A stretch of 64,000 nucleotides of DNA, taken from the NCBI RefSeq assembly GCF_000002235.5, contig NW_022145541.1, positions 310,001-374,000 on the forward strand, given 5' to 3'. This DNA comes from Strongylocentrotus purpuratus (lineage: Eukaryota > Echinodermata > Echinoidea > Camarodonta > Strongylocentrotidae). Position 1 is the first letter of the stretch. Each line of letters opens with the position of its first letter. Shown piece by piece: positions 23,701 through 34,179 of the stretch. The notes beneath the pieces are model-generated. The model saw only the letters and a program-made list of their open reading frames with translations. It searched no databases and had not been told where the DNA came from. Made by a program: the position numbers and the translations under genes.

Positions 23701-26700
23701 TCTAAATTCCCTTTTTAAGTTCCTTTTTAATTACTGGAAAATGTTGCATGAAATGGAAAAGAATAAGAAAAATAAAGAGACATTAGATGTACTGTAAATG
23801 TATCCCTACCTAATATATAATAATATTGGATATTTATATAGCGATATCCACAATGCAAGGCGCTCCAATGCTACCCCAGCTCTGCTAGGCTACGATTTCG
23901 GTGCTCACAGCATTCAAGGAATTCCTTCCTACCGGTACCCATTTCACATCTGGGTGGAGAATGGCAAATGTAGAATAATGTCTTGCCAAAGGACATCAGT
24001 GCTGTTGGAGGACTCGAACCACGGACCCTGTGATCTACAGTCTGACGACTTATCCACTGGACCACAACACTTATTCATAATTTAAAAAGTGCCCCCCTCC
24101 ATTTCTTTCTAATGGGGAATAACTTACCTACCGTACATTTGAACAGAATATACATGTACAGTACATGTATAGGTAAACAGTTTTCCCCAGTGGTTGACAT
24201 TTATAAATGTGCATCTAAATCCTAATCTAAATTGTTGGGAAAATTACCTGTTTATGGACCCAGTGGGCAGGGGGATGTGCACTGTATTTCACTGCCAGTC
24301 CCACATGGCCCTTTTCACGTAAGGGTCTTGGTGCTGAGCTCATTGAAAACCCACCCACTGTAGTGACCCCTGGCATGAAAATATCAACCCTGGTAGATTT
24401 CAAAAGAAAGATGAATGAAAGTAAAGATGAAATCATCATGGTTTAGTGATTTAAAATATGATTTTTAAATGTCTGTTAGATTGCTCTGCACATTTTCAAA
24501 ATGGACATAGCAATTAAAAGCAGATGAAATTTGTTGCAAATGAGCAAAATCAAAGTTAATACAAGTTGATGGCAAATGGTATGGTCGTACCCACCTTAGA
24601 AAACAATGGAGATGAAAACAAGGAGTAATTATGCATTATTAGAGCATAGTTTGGGAGAAAAGAAAGGGTTTTAATATGTTAGCGACTGGTGAAGTATACT
24701 TAAATTACAAATATGTAAATTAATTAATATTTATTTACTAAAATTATATTGTATAAGCTGGAAAACTATCTATTTTTCATGTTTATATCAGGATATATAA
24801 AAAAAAATAAAACAAAATAAAAAAATCATGATATGTTTTGTATTTCAATTTTGTTTGATTTCCTCTGAATTTGTAAGCTTTAATTTGTACAGGGCCTTTC
24901 AGGAAAACAGTATTACTACTGAGATGGCTGCCCTGTTTAAACAAAACAGATACATGTAAATACATATAATAACAAAATACAATTTTGGGTCATGACACAA
25001 AAAGAAAAAGAAATGGAGGATAATAATGGTACAGATAATGGTAAAGTATTCATCTGTTGAACATAAATAACCAGTACAATGCTGTTTTAACAAAATAAAT
25101 TTATCAGAAAAAAAGAAAACAAAAGGTTATTCAGGAAAAAAAAGAAGCAATTTTTAAAGCATGTTTTTGTTTCATGATTTAAGGAAGCAAAATTTATGCA
25201 GGTCATTTTAGAGTTCTAAGTGCAGAGTTGCTTGCATTTAAATAAATTCATGTAAATCAAAGAAATTGAAGCAAAACATTTTAGGTACTTTAAAAAAGGC
25301 TTTAGGACACCTCCTTGATCTGAATGCAACAGGAAAATTGGAAGTGAAATGTAAAGACCAATAATTCAATATGTATTCATTTATATTGATTCATTTCAAT
25401 GTGAACCCTTTGGTGCTTAGTCCATGCAAAAAAAAGGAGCTGTATCTCCCAAATTGGCAATACAGAACCTAAAAAGCATTATTTGCAAGAATACACATTC
25501 ATCATCGCAGCATCTAAAATAATAAAACAAAATGAAGTTCAATAAACATGGTCAATTGGTTAATGGTTATTAAGTTATTTCAACAAATTAATTTTTTTTC
25601 AAGCTTAATGAAGTTAGAACCTTGTTATTGCAGTGAACTGATTTTGTTTGCAAGTACGGTATGAAGACAAGGTTGCAATAGTAAACAGTGTTGTGAGTGA
25701 GAAAAAAGTAAAAGCAAATAAAAATATGATGCCTATTGCCACTGATGTCGTACCGTATGGTGAAACCCTAGCCTGAATAACCAAACCCATGCATACATCT
25801 CATAGCTATCAGTAATAACATGCATTCCCTTACGCCTTTGCTTATAAATGCTTTAAGTGTTTTCTTTTCCTGTCGGCTGTTTAGATTGCATGCATACTTA
25901 AAGAACATGTGCTAAGAATCAAAGGGTATTAAAGATAAAGTTGAGTTCTGGTCAAGCGATTACATTGTGAAAGAAACGGTGTGGAATCGATCAGAAAAAG
26001 TTGATCATGTAGCACATGTACTGTAAGTATTGCTGTGTACTGCAAGGTTCTTGAATCATCAAAATGATAAGAAATTTGGCCCAGTCTTGGTAAAAGTAAC
26101 AAGTACTGTACACAGAAAGATATGGGACTACACAAAGATGTGGCATAAAAATGAGGCCCACATTTTCATATTTAGAATATAAGGCATTTGGAGAGCCATG
26201 CTTGTCAGGGGACATTTTTTCTCTCATGTTCTTCAAACTTGCATAAATAACAATGAAAACGCTCACAAATTATGTTTGATTTTCATCTCTCCCCATAACT
26301 CAATCTTCTCTTTAATGTTCTTTGAGCTAACTGCAGATAGATATTCATCTTCCCCACACACATGATCTTATCTTAAAGGGAGTGTATCATGGCAAATACT
26401 GGTTAACGCCATCGTCTTCTTTTGGACAACTGCACGTAAACGAATGGACTTGATTAACTGGGTCAGCGCGCGCTAGCGTTCGCAAAACAGACCAAAGTTC
26501 TCCTCACGCTTCCGTTTCGACTATGTTGCACGCACGTGAATGCCGCAGTTGGGTCGTCCAGTCTTATTATACCCGATTGACCCCGGGTAGGGCCACGGAA
26601 AAGACGCTTGTCTCATCATGACACACTCCCTTCAACTTCACTATCCTGTACACTTCTTATTTGCAACCAGGCTGGTTGCAACACAGGGTCTGAATTCTCT

Positions 26701-29700
26701 CTGGGTCATAGACTACCACCTACATGTATATAGGTACGGTAGTATACAATAAAATATTAAAGGAAAGAATTGCCATGCAAGTTTTAAAAAAAGCTATTTA
26801 AAAGCTGATTTTGGCTTGGCTCAACCACCTCGATTGTTGTTCAGTGCCAAAAAGAATCTGTGCTGCAGATAATTATGCATTCGCTGTTGCCTTATTAGCA
26901 CAAACCCCCTGGCTTTTAAATCATATCTAGGTGTTGATTTACCTGATTATGCACCCATATAGTGGGAGCGTAGTCACTGAGTTTAACAGCCAAGTCTATT
27001 GTGTGTGTCTCTTTGAGCTGGGTAGGACTGGAGTACATGGAATACCCAGTGAAGATATCTATACCCTCAATGAAAAAGTCAACCCTAGATGCAGGAATTT
27101 TAAAAAGAAAATACTGGTAAGCTTTAAAGGATTGGATATCTTTGCCTCAGATTCTAAACGGAATTCTGGATTTACCTCATGCTGCATTCATATAATTATA
27201 AACCTTTAGGTCAGTCAGGATATCCCATGAATTTTACAAGCCGATTGCCTGTCTGATTATCGAGATTTTTATGATTGGAAATCAAATCTTCAAAAACCGT
27301 TTTCCCAACGGTTTTTATAAAACTATTTGGGGAAATGCGTTTGGTAAAATTGGTCACTCAAAGATTTTTACTTTTTTGAGGCACTTCATGATAATTTTGA
27401 AGCGCAATTTTTGTAGGGCTTCAATATTACACCATATCACAGATAGTGATAAGATGTAGGGCCATGCATCTCAGATTAGTAATACTGGAAACATTGCAAA
27501 ACGATGCCTACAGTGTATAAGATCTTTAAATTGGCAACATGATGAAAGGTTCAAATTCAGTTCTCTTCCATAAAAAATGGCATTTGTAAATTTTGTATCC
27601 AATTTAACAATTTGGACCAGAAATACAGAGACACATAAATGCTGTGAATCTTTATATCATGAAGATTTTAAATAACATTATGCGGTAAGACCATGAGGGG
27701 GTAGTTCATACATTGTATGAGCACAGCGAAGAACAGAGTACTGAATACAAATGAACAACAGAGTATACATGTAGTCTCAAACATTGAGCACATATTCTTT
27801 CTTTTCAGAACTTTTCTGAAATAATACTATAAACCTAGTTCATTGAATTATTTTAGTTCTTTTCCATGACAGAATCAACATCAACCCTCGTAAGGGCCCG
27901 GTGGTTCAACTTCATATTAGCTTTGTGTAGCCTAGGTATGATAGTTAAAATTATCATGAGAAAAGGCATAACTTTGGCAGATGTTGGTGAACTTTTCAGT
28001 GTTCCTAGATTTGAAGGGTGCTTTTTATTTGCAGAACAAGAAGGTCCCACAAAGGGTAATATGTTTAAAAGATGAACCCTCAAATCAAAAAGAAAAATAT
28101 AAAAAAGGTAAATTCAATGAGTGAAACGGAAGAGTTCTATTTGTGAAGTTGTTTTGATAAGCCCAAAATAGAGTAACATTTAGGGCCTATTTGAATTTGT
28201 ACCTGTGTTGGCCCCAAAAAGTGTAATATTTAGTGGAAACTGTTGTTGAAGGTCTGTAAATAAGGGTCAATTTTGTCTCTGCTAACGCTCGTACAATACC
28301 ACTTTGACTATGAAGTGACGCCACTGATCATAAGGGCTACCCATTAGGTGTTACACAGAAATTTTATCTTCTCACAATGAAGACTTACAGAGAGCACATC
28401 ATCAATAAGCATTTCTCACCATTGGCCAGCCTTGAAAGTGAATGTGGGGTCATCGACCTTGAGCGTTAGTGCCTTGACCGTCTCGGATGCCTGACTGATG
28501 GCCGCTACTTCTGCTTCGCATATACCCTGAAAAAGAAGTAAATAGCATGATTCAGTTAGCAAAACACAATAAATAATAATAATAATAAAATAATAATAGA
28601 CAAACTTTGTAATTGAATATGATACAAAACATGAAAGAGGATTTTTTAATATCAATGATTGGCTAAATCAAAATGGTTGTATTTTGAGAATGTTTCTAAC
28701 ATTTTGACTGATAATAATAATAATATTCTGCTTTTATATAGTGCTTAATACATCTACATGTACATATACGATGTCCCTAAGCACTTTGGCCTATTTCTAT
28801 TTTAATCAAATTCAATTTTTTTAAATGGAGAATTTACAAAGTATGCCAGTGACCTGAGACAAGGACAGAAATGTTGGAGGGGGGGGGGGAGGGGTAAATC
28901 ATAAATTCTATAACACTAGATATTGGGGGCATGGGGATGGGAACAAAATGATGAATGAAACAACTCAGTTTCTTTTTGGTGGCAAAATGCAAGTGACAGG
29001 AGTGTCGGTAGGGAAGGAGGGCAGATCTTTCCATTCAGAATCACTAATGATGGGGGGGGGGGGAGAAAATTATTCATTTTAATTGTTTGATACTGAAATC
29101 ATTCTCATCTCCATGGAATGAAGTCACATTTCACAGCGCAGCTCACAGAAGGTATGTCTTCATCAGCTCGAGATTGCCAAATAACCTGCTATTCCTGATT
29201 TGGCAAATAAGCCCAAAGTTACAAATCGCGTCCTCATTAGCTCGTAACTCGAGCTTGAGAAATTAGCTTGACATATTTTGTTCAGCAATCCCGCATAGTG
29301 CGAGTCTTCAGGCTGGTGAAAACGCACCAGACAAATAGCGGGATGTTTTGCAAACTAGCACAAGATATCTTAGGATGATTATCCCGACCAAATATCCCGC
29401 TAATTGCAACTGCGGGCTAATGAAGACACAAATTAGCTGGATTGTTTGCGATCGGGATAATTGAAATAGCGGGATATTTGGCAATCTTGAGCTGATGATG
29501 ACAGGCCTAGAGAGAGAGAGAAAAAAAAAGAGGTTATCTCTGTCCAAACACAGAACAGCACAACCATAACAAAAAAAAGAGTGAAATTGGTTCAGGAGTT
29601 ACTCACTGGTTCCCTGAAGCTTTGAGCCGTCTTGTCCATATGGTCACTCATTGTTCTCACAATAGCTGAACTGTAAACCCTAGAAATATTTGAAAAGCAG

Positions 29701-30868
29701 TAATTACATACAAGCATCGAAACGGTACTTTTTATACCATACATGTACAGTATGTGTGAAATTTGTGCATAATCTTAAATATCAATGCTCAATGCTATTT
29801 TGTTTCAGTTTTGTCGCTGCTTCACAGGAGTTCCTTGAAGACTTTCTACCTCTAACACATGTATTAATGTACAGTCCATGAACCGATCCAGATCGTGTCA
29901 AGCAACATTTGTTTCAGAAGTCTGGTAATGTAAGGCTCTTGACTATGATGAGGAAGATGATAATGGGAATAGTAATATTAAAGATGATAAAAAAATATCC
30001 AAGAACGATTCTACTGTACTGTAGTCTATACATTGTTCTGTAACATTAATAAATGAGTAACAATAAGAGTAACAATTCTAGTAATAATAATATAAATAAT
30101 GATAGATCTATTAATAATTATTATCATTAATAATAATAAATTTAGATTTTATATAGGACTAGACTAGAGGTCTACTCTCAGACTCAAGTCTAAAGTAAAG
30201 GCCTAATAAAAATAATAATCATAATTCTAGACTAGACTAGACTCTAGGCCTAGATAGAATCTATATCTAGGCCTAATTAAGTTGATCGATGAAAAGAAGA
30301 AGAAGAAGAGGAACTAAGAAGTAAGATAGAAGAGAAGAAGAGGAACTAAGAAGTAAGATAGAAGAGAAGAAGAAGACGTAGAAGAGAAGAAGAGGAACTA
30401 AGAAGTAAGATAGAAAGACAGTCAAAGAAGAGGAGAAGAAGAAGACGAAGATAAGGAGGATGAGAATATGAAGCCGAGAAGAAGGAGAAGGAGAAGGAGA
30501 AGGAGAAGATGAAGAAGAAGAAGAAGAAAAAGTCTGGAAATAAATCCTAATCCTGTTTTTTTGTAATAAAAGAAGTGGTAGGTATACTGCCTATAATACA
30601 TGTTGTTATGATGCAGTCTATGATGTACTGCACTGGTACTGGACGATGTTCCGTCAGCGGCTGCTACCTATCTTTGCAGCGGGTACTAGCCCGGCGAGAG
30701 CACGGGAGCTGCAGCTGCAGCTGCAGGATCTTTATAATTACGCCCGAACAGTTTTCGAAAGCGATTCTTACTGCTATATACTCACCAAAGAAAAGAAGAG
30801 GTCCTAGTAATTAAGGTCTTTCCAACAGCAGATAACTGCATGCATCTGGGTGTGAAAATTGGGAACAT
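20553..30868 (-). CDS. OXNAD1: OXNAD1, mitochondrial NAD-binding flavin oxidoreductase, complete
   Basis: Coding exons in transcript order: 30868-30786, 29679-29607, 28526-28420, then either 27084-26943 or 24389-24248, then 23142-22897, 21940-21847 and 20716-20553. Each isoform uses eight-part splicing with seven constitutive exons and encodes 302 residues, close to the ~310 of vertebrate OXNAD1. All junctions are GT-AG and all phases fit. The first ~27 residues are basic and Ser/Thr-rich, like a mitochondrial presequence. An FNR-type FAD segment (FSMSSAP or YSMYSSP, ~102-108) follows TFKAGQW. The NAD domain has SGGIGINP (~168-175), CGPP (273-276) and the family's closing EKWW. The protein belongs to the ferredoxin-reductase-like superfamily; its physiological substrate is not established as far as I know. 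The introns carry several transposons and SINEs. The doubled 142-nt exon is the unusual point. Confidence 0.93.
21847..21940 (-). CDS. OXNAD1: OXNAD1 coding exon 6
   Basis: The exon is 94 nt between ttgtttacag and ATATCA-A|GTAAGC. It encodes DTIDDLTSKHSPNIAAKFFV and TKASAED, matching the LHVTKQ-type strand of vertebrate OXNAD1. The final A pairs with AT of the next exon to make Asn 249. Confidence 0.9.
22002..22656. mobile_element. Foldback MITE with GGCCCGAATTCACAAAGGAG ends, OXNAD1 intron
   Basis: The left end ggcccgaattcacaaaggag and onward is exactly inverted at the right end (aacctcctttgtgaattcggg, cc). TAT flanks both sides. No coding capacity. Superfamily uncertain; a 3-bp target would fit PIF/Harbinger-like insertion. 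Confidence 0.75.
22897..23142 (-). CDS. OXNAD1: OXNAD1 coding exon 5 (NAD-binding motif)
   Basis: The exon is 246 nt, phase 0 to 0, between ttgttgttccag and TTC-AAG|GTTTGT. It encodes VFDPQPGDPSWNVLLISGGI, then GINPLMSL and HHAADL, ending SSKSELIFK. GGIGINP is the pyrophosphate-binding loop of the NAD half. Confidence 0.95.
23200..23500. repeat. Threefold tandem repeat, ~115 bp unit, OXNAD1 intron
   Basis: Units contain gtaatcaaaattca or gtaaccaaattyaatgc, then catcttt-aa, then gtgcctcaatacaaattatt, three times in diverged form. Confidence 0.7.
23800..24065 (-). repeat. tRNA-derived SINE in OXNAD1 intron
   Basis: The minus strand has a tRNA-like head with a perfect B box (GGTTCGAGTCC) and A box TGGTCCAGTGGA, the body aaatgggtaccggtaggaag, gcgccttgcattgtgg, and a TATTATATATT-type tail. 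The orientation is the same as the host gene. Confidence 0.8.
24248..24389 (-). CDS. OXNAD1: OXNAD1 alternative exon 4A (downstream copy)
   Basis: This 142-nt exon is bounded by gaaatctaccag and CAG|GTAATT. It encodes G plus 47 codons starting VDIFMPGVTTVGGFSMSSAP and ending HWVHKQ. It appears closer than exon 4B to the vertebrate protein (PGV, VGGFS, LAVKY, HPPA, WVH). Because 142 is not a multiple of three, including both 4A and 4B, or neither, breaks the frame. Confidence 0.9.
25933..26311. mobile_element. TTAA-flanked MITE, GTTGAGTTCTGG family, full copy
   Basis: TTAA lies at 25929-25932 and 26312-26315; the body is ~80% like 18788-19153 by eye. It lies in the intron between the two alternative OXNAD1 exons. 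Confidence 0.78.
26377..26635. mobile_element. TTAA-type MITE, AGGGAGTGTATCATG ends
   Basis: The left end TTAA-agggagtgtatcatg and right end catgacacactccct-tcaa are inverted repeats. The GC-rich interior contrasts with its AT-rich surroundings. It too lies between the two alternative OXNAD1 exons. Confidence 0.7.
26943..27084 (-). CDS. OXNAD1: OXNAD1 alternative exon 4B (upstream copy)
   Basis: This is a 142-nt exon: one G completing TGG, then 47 open codons starting VDFFIEGIDIFTGYSMYSSP and ending IWVHNQ. Its acceptor is ttcctgcatctag and its donor CAG|GTAAAT. Length, phase and fold position are identical to 24248-24389, with 21 of 47 residues the same. It keeps the Gly, Ser, Pro, LAVK and WVH positions of the family but has Glu for Pro at position 6 and TGY for GGF. 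No stop or frameshift is present, so it is likely functional. Confidence 0.85.
28420..28526 (-). CDS. OXNAD1: OXNAD1 coding exon 3
   Basis: Acceptor ttctttttcag opens the exon and the donor is CAA-TG|GTGAGA. It encodes GICEAEVAAI to TFTFKAGQ and the first two bases of Trp 88, the conserved lead-in to the FAD-binding segment. Confidence 0.92.
28715..28790. repeat. SINE tail fragment
   Basis: Motif order: ATAATAATAATA, ttctgcttttatatagtgctta, gtccctaagcactttgg. The same module appears at 48285-48365. Confidence 0.5.
29148..29502. mobile_element. Foldback MITE with ~38-bp inverted ends, OXNAD1 intron 2
   Basis: The left gtcttcatcagctcgagatt, gccaaataa, gctatt mirrors the right aatagc, ggatatttggcaatc, ttgagctgatgatgac. 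The interior is rich in CCCGC/GCGGG motifs. Confidence 0.75.
29607..29679 (-). CDS. OXNAD1: OXNAD1 coding exon 2
   Basis: Acceptor atttctag precedes G-GTT-TAC, and the exon ends GAA-CCA|GTGAGT. It encodes VYSSAIVRTMSDHMDKTAQ and so on, matching the DHM..TA stretch just before the FAD domain in vertebrate OXNAD1. Confidence 0.85.
30157..30275. repeat. CTAG-rich tract, OXNAD1 intron 1
   Basis: Repeated actagactagac and ctaggcctag, as at 12893 and 13589. Confidence 0.7.
30290..30535. repeat. GAA/GAG purine tract with ~44-bp internal repeats
   Basis: A unit like gaagaggaactaagaagtaa, gatagaagagaa recurs three times, then (GAA)n. It is entirely purine-rich on the plus strand and could form triplex DNA. 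Confidence 0.85.
30786..30868 (-). CDS. OXNAD1: OXNAD1 coding exon 1 (start codon, targeting peptide)
   Basis: ATG at 30868-30866 opens MFPIFTPRCMQLSAVGKTL and so on: Arg/Lys without acidic residues, many Ser and Thr, typical of a mitochondrial presequence. The exon ends CTT-TG|GTGAGT in phase 2, and the next exon starts with the single G needed to make Trp. Confidence 0.75.
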
Positions 30869-31319
30869 TTCCTTATTTATCTGCTTTATAAGCCGTCGTT
30901 TATTTCGTCACGTAACAAATCCACACACCCGGTCGGATTTCCGAAACTCATTTGTGTGCTTACGCAACTTGGCCTTATTTAAGATGTTATGGGGAAAAAC
31001 AACAGTTTGATTCATAAATATTCTTTTAAATAGGTCTTTATTTATAATCTGGCATGCTAATTAATAACATATACTACTATTATTTTTATATATTTATCTT
31101 TTTATTTATTTATTTTTTACAAGTATTACTGTTAAAACTAATTTTACACGAATTAAATTACAATAATGTGAAACATGACCTGAATATAAGAATATTTTCT
31201 ACATCTTGTTTTTCATAACTGTAAAAAACACACACACGCGCACACACAGTCGTACACATGCGTTCATCATCCTCAACACCAAACTCAACACCATCACCAG
31301 CATCATCAACATCATCATC

Positions 31320-32777
31320 CAGGGGCGCGGCGGGGGGGACTTGTGGGGGGGGGGGGGGGGCACCAACAAAAAAGGGCACTTTCTGTAGAGAAAAGGGAAA
31401 TCTCAAAGCGAAAATATACTATTTTTTAGACATTGTTATATACCCCTATTATAGCGATTACATTTTCTGGGATGCTTTCAATTTTGTTTCACTTTATACA
31501 TAAGGTAGGGTGTGATGGTCTGAATATTCATTTGCTAGCGAGCAAAGCTAGCGAGGAAACATTTGTGAGGTCGGAGTGCGAAAAACAACATCTTATAAAG
31601 AGGAGGGGAAAAACAATCCTGATAGGGTTATAAGCGCATTCTCATAACGGAAGACTGAAAAGACCTTTGATAAGTAACATAATTATTATCAAATGCAAGT
31701 GAGTGCAGCGAGCGAGCTTTGGAGGAATTGCTCTTAATCGCTTTAAATTAGGGACACGTTTGATGATGAGAGGAATTAGGGGAAACTTATCGAACGGGAT
31801 AAGACACCCCCCCCCCCCACTCCGGGGTCGGAGGGACCGCAAGCGTGTTCCTAAAATGTCCGGTAAAGTGTAATTTTCATGCACCAAAGTCCGGCTCGTA
31901 GTACACAAAAATCCGGCCCGTATTAACTTTACACACCGGACTTAGGGGGTGTTTTCAAAAGGAGGGAGGGAGGGAACATGCATACGCGTACCCTAAATAA
32001 CACTGAGGGGGGGGGGGGTATGATACCTATTAGAAAAAAGGAGGAGCAAGTGTCAAACTACAAAGGGTAATCAGGCAGAGGTGAAAATGATGCACTTATG
32101 AGAATAGTAAATGGGCATTTTGTCGACGGAAATGGGGCATTTATGAAAAGGGGATAGATCCCTTATTAGAAAGGGATCTAAGTCTCATTGTTAAAATGAT
32201 AAATATCAGACATGAAAAGGGGCACTGACTAGATATGAAAAGATGTACTACATGATAATGAAAATGGACACTTTTCATAGGTGAAAAGGGGGGAAGGAGC
32301 TTTTTTTTAATGGGGCACTTAAGGAAAAATGGTACTTATTATAAAGGAAAGGGGCAAATGTGGAAATAAAAGGTGCGCTTATCGGAGTTAAAAGGGGTAG
32401 TTATTCAAAAGGGGAAGGGAGACTTCTTACAAAGGAGAAGGGGCACTTGTCAAAGTAAATGGGGCACCTCTCAAAGTTTATCAGAGGTGAAGGGGGCACT
32501 TATCATAAGTGAAAAGGAGCACTTCTCGTACCTAACAAGGGGCACTTACTAGGGATTAAAAAGGGCACTTATGAGAATGAAAAATGGACACTTTTTGCAA
32601 AGGAAAATGGAAGGAGAAGGTGCACGTGTCAAAATAAAAGGGGCACTTATTATAGGTTAAAAAATAATAGGGGCACTTTTCAAAGTAAAATGGGTACTCT
32701 TCCTATGTAAAAAAAGGGCACTTTTGGGGTATTTGAAAAAGTGGGGGCACTGTGCTCCCATGGGAGCGCCACCTCTG
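31320..32777. mobile_element. hAT-like element inserted in a CAT microsatellite
   Basis: The ends CAGGGGCGCGGCG and GAGCGCCACCTCTG are inverted repeats with mismatches. The flanks tcatcatc and ccatcatc match 7 of 8. The interior holds a purine-rich array (32030-32730) of aaaaggggcacttat-like units of 25-35 bp. The left 31785-32010 part is a repeat shared with 58650-58860. Confidence 0.6.
31785..32010 (-). repeat. Dispersed repeat shared with 58650-58860
   Basis: It shares actccggggtcgg, cgtgtt, tccggtaa, caccaaagtccggctcg, acaccggacttaggggg, ggagggagggaac and accctaaataacactgag in inverted order with the 58.7-kb copy. Confidence 0.75.
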
Positions 32778-32778
32778 C

Positions 32779-32817
<39 letters not shown>
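32778..32817. repeat. (CAT)n microsatellite
   Basis: About 13 copies, flanking the element above. Confidence 0.9.
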
Positions 32818-32818
<1 letters not shown>

Positions 32819-32819
32819 T

Positions 32820-33480
32820 TTATCATAATAATATTAACCCTTACTGTACTGGGCTATTTTGAGCACCCCCCCCCCCCCCTGTGATCTCGGCCGTTGAATG
32901 TCCGATGAACACGGAAATCTGCAGGTTTGTAGATATTTACGTAAGGAACAAGATGGTATAATTAGTTTTTTTCCTAATATGCACATTTTTGTCGTTATAG
33001 CTTAATTAGGTATGCAAAATGCTAATTTTATGCATTTTACAGAAAACTCTACATATTAGTCTGTAGACTTGTGAAGAATCTTAAAAATGTATTGAATAAA
33101 TGTTTTTTCATCTCAAATTCATGAGGATTCATTATATTTATGATATTTGAAGATGCATAGGTTAATCTGCATAAATTATGAATACGCAAATTACACATTC
33201 ATGAATATAAAATCTGGAAATATACAGGGATCTAGAATCATTTTTTGATTTTTTTTAAATTTTGAACCTCATTATTCATATGAAACTTCTTTCTTACACA
33301 AAATAGTTATTTTTATGTAATTAATAATGATAATTTATACAAATTGGATGCGATTTTCAAATATTTATTTTTGATGTATTTTATTTTTTTAATTTTTTTT
33401 TTACTATATCTATTTTTTTAATTTCTAATGTATTCTTTTGTTTTGGAATACATCAAGTTTTGAGAAACATATAAAAGCAA
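32820..33480. other. AT-rich intergenic stretch
   Basis: No gene or clear element seen, apart from a C-run near 32865. Confidence 0.5.
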
Positions 33481-33665
33481 TTTGATATCAATTCATATCT
33501 CCCACTCTCTCACTCTCCGCGTCTATCGTTCTCTCTCCTTCCCCCTCTCTCTCTCTCTCTCTCTCTCCCCCTTCTCTCTCTCTCTCCCCCTCTTTTCTCT
33601 CTCTCTCTTCCCTTTCTATCCCCCTCTCTAGCTCTCTTTACTCTAGCTCCTCTCTTACTCCGCGT
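33480..33665. repeat. CT-rich tract
   Basis: Interrupted (CT)n and CCCCTCTCT repeats. Confidence 0.8.
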
Positions 33666-33779
33666 CTATACTATTTTGTCTCTTTCCCCCTTACTCTGCC
33701 TCATTAATAGTGTGATCATGGTTACTATGTTCATAATAATTAATACCACCGTGCTATATACTACTTCGGTCACGCAGGA

Positions 33780-34166
33780 GGTGGACCAGTGCATAAAGAT
33801 CTTTATGACATCTTCTTCTTTTTCTTCAAGATAATCTGCCTCCTTCAATACTGAAGATTCTTGCAGATGCCGTATACTCGGCCTGATTGGGGTGTGCAGG
33901 TGGACCATTACACCGGGGTTTCCCCCTACTCTTATACGAAAAGTGCAATGGGTTCTTAACATGCAAGGGTGGTGACTCTCCTGTACACGGGGCCTCCATT
34001 TAACGTCCTATCCGAGGGACGGAATGTTTGCCACTTGACATAACCTGCGTCTATGAACAAGGGAAGGCGCACGTTAACACACAACGCAGACTTCAGTCAT
34101 CCGCCTCGGTGGGAGTCGAACCCTGGTTCGACAGGCATACGCTTTACCGACTGAGCCAACTCGCCT
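33780..34166 (-). repeat. Long tRNA-derived SINE
   Basis: From 34166 on the minus strand: A box TGGCTCAGTCGG and B box GGTTCGACTCC, both matching consensus, then a ~300-bp body (gtgtgttaacgtgcgcctt, ggacgttaaatggaggcccc, gtgtacagga). It abuts the sulfotransferase fragment. Confidence 0.82.
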
Positions 34167-34179
34167 CCTCTGTGGAAGT

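Noticed and set aside
34100-34166. tRNA gene on the minus strand
   Set aside because: Part of a long SINE; no closed acceptor stem.
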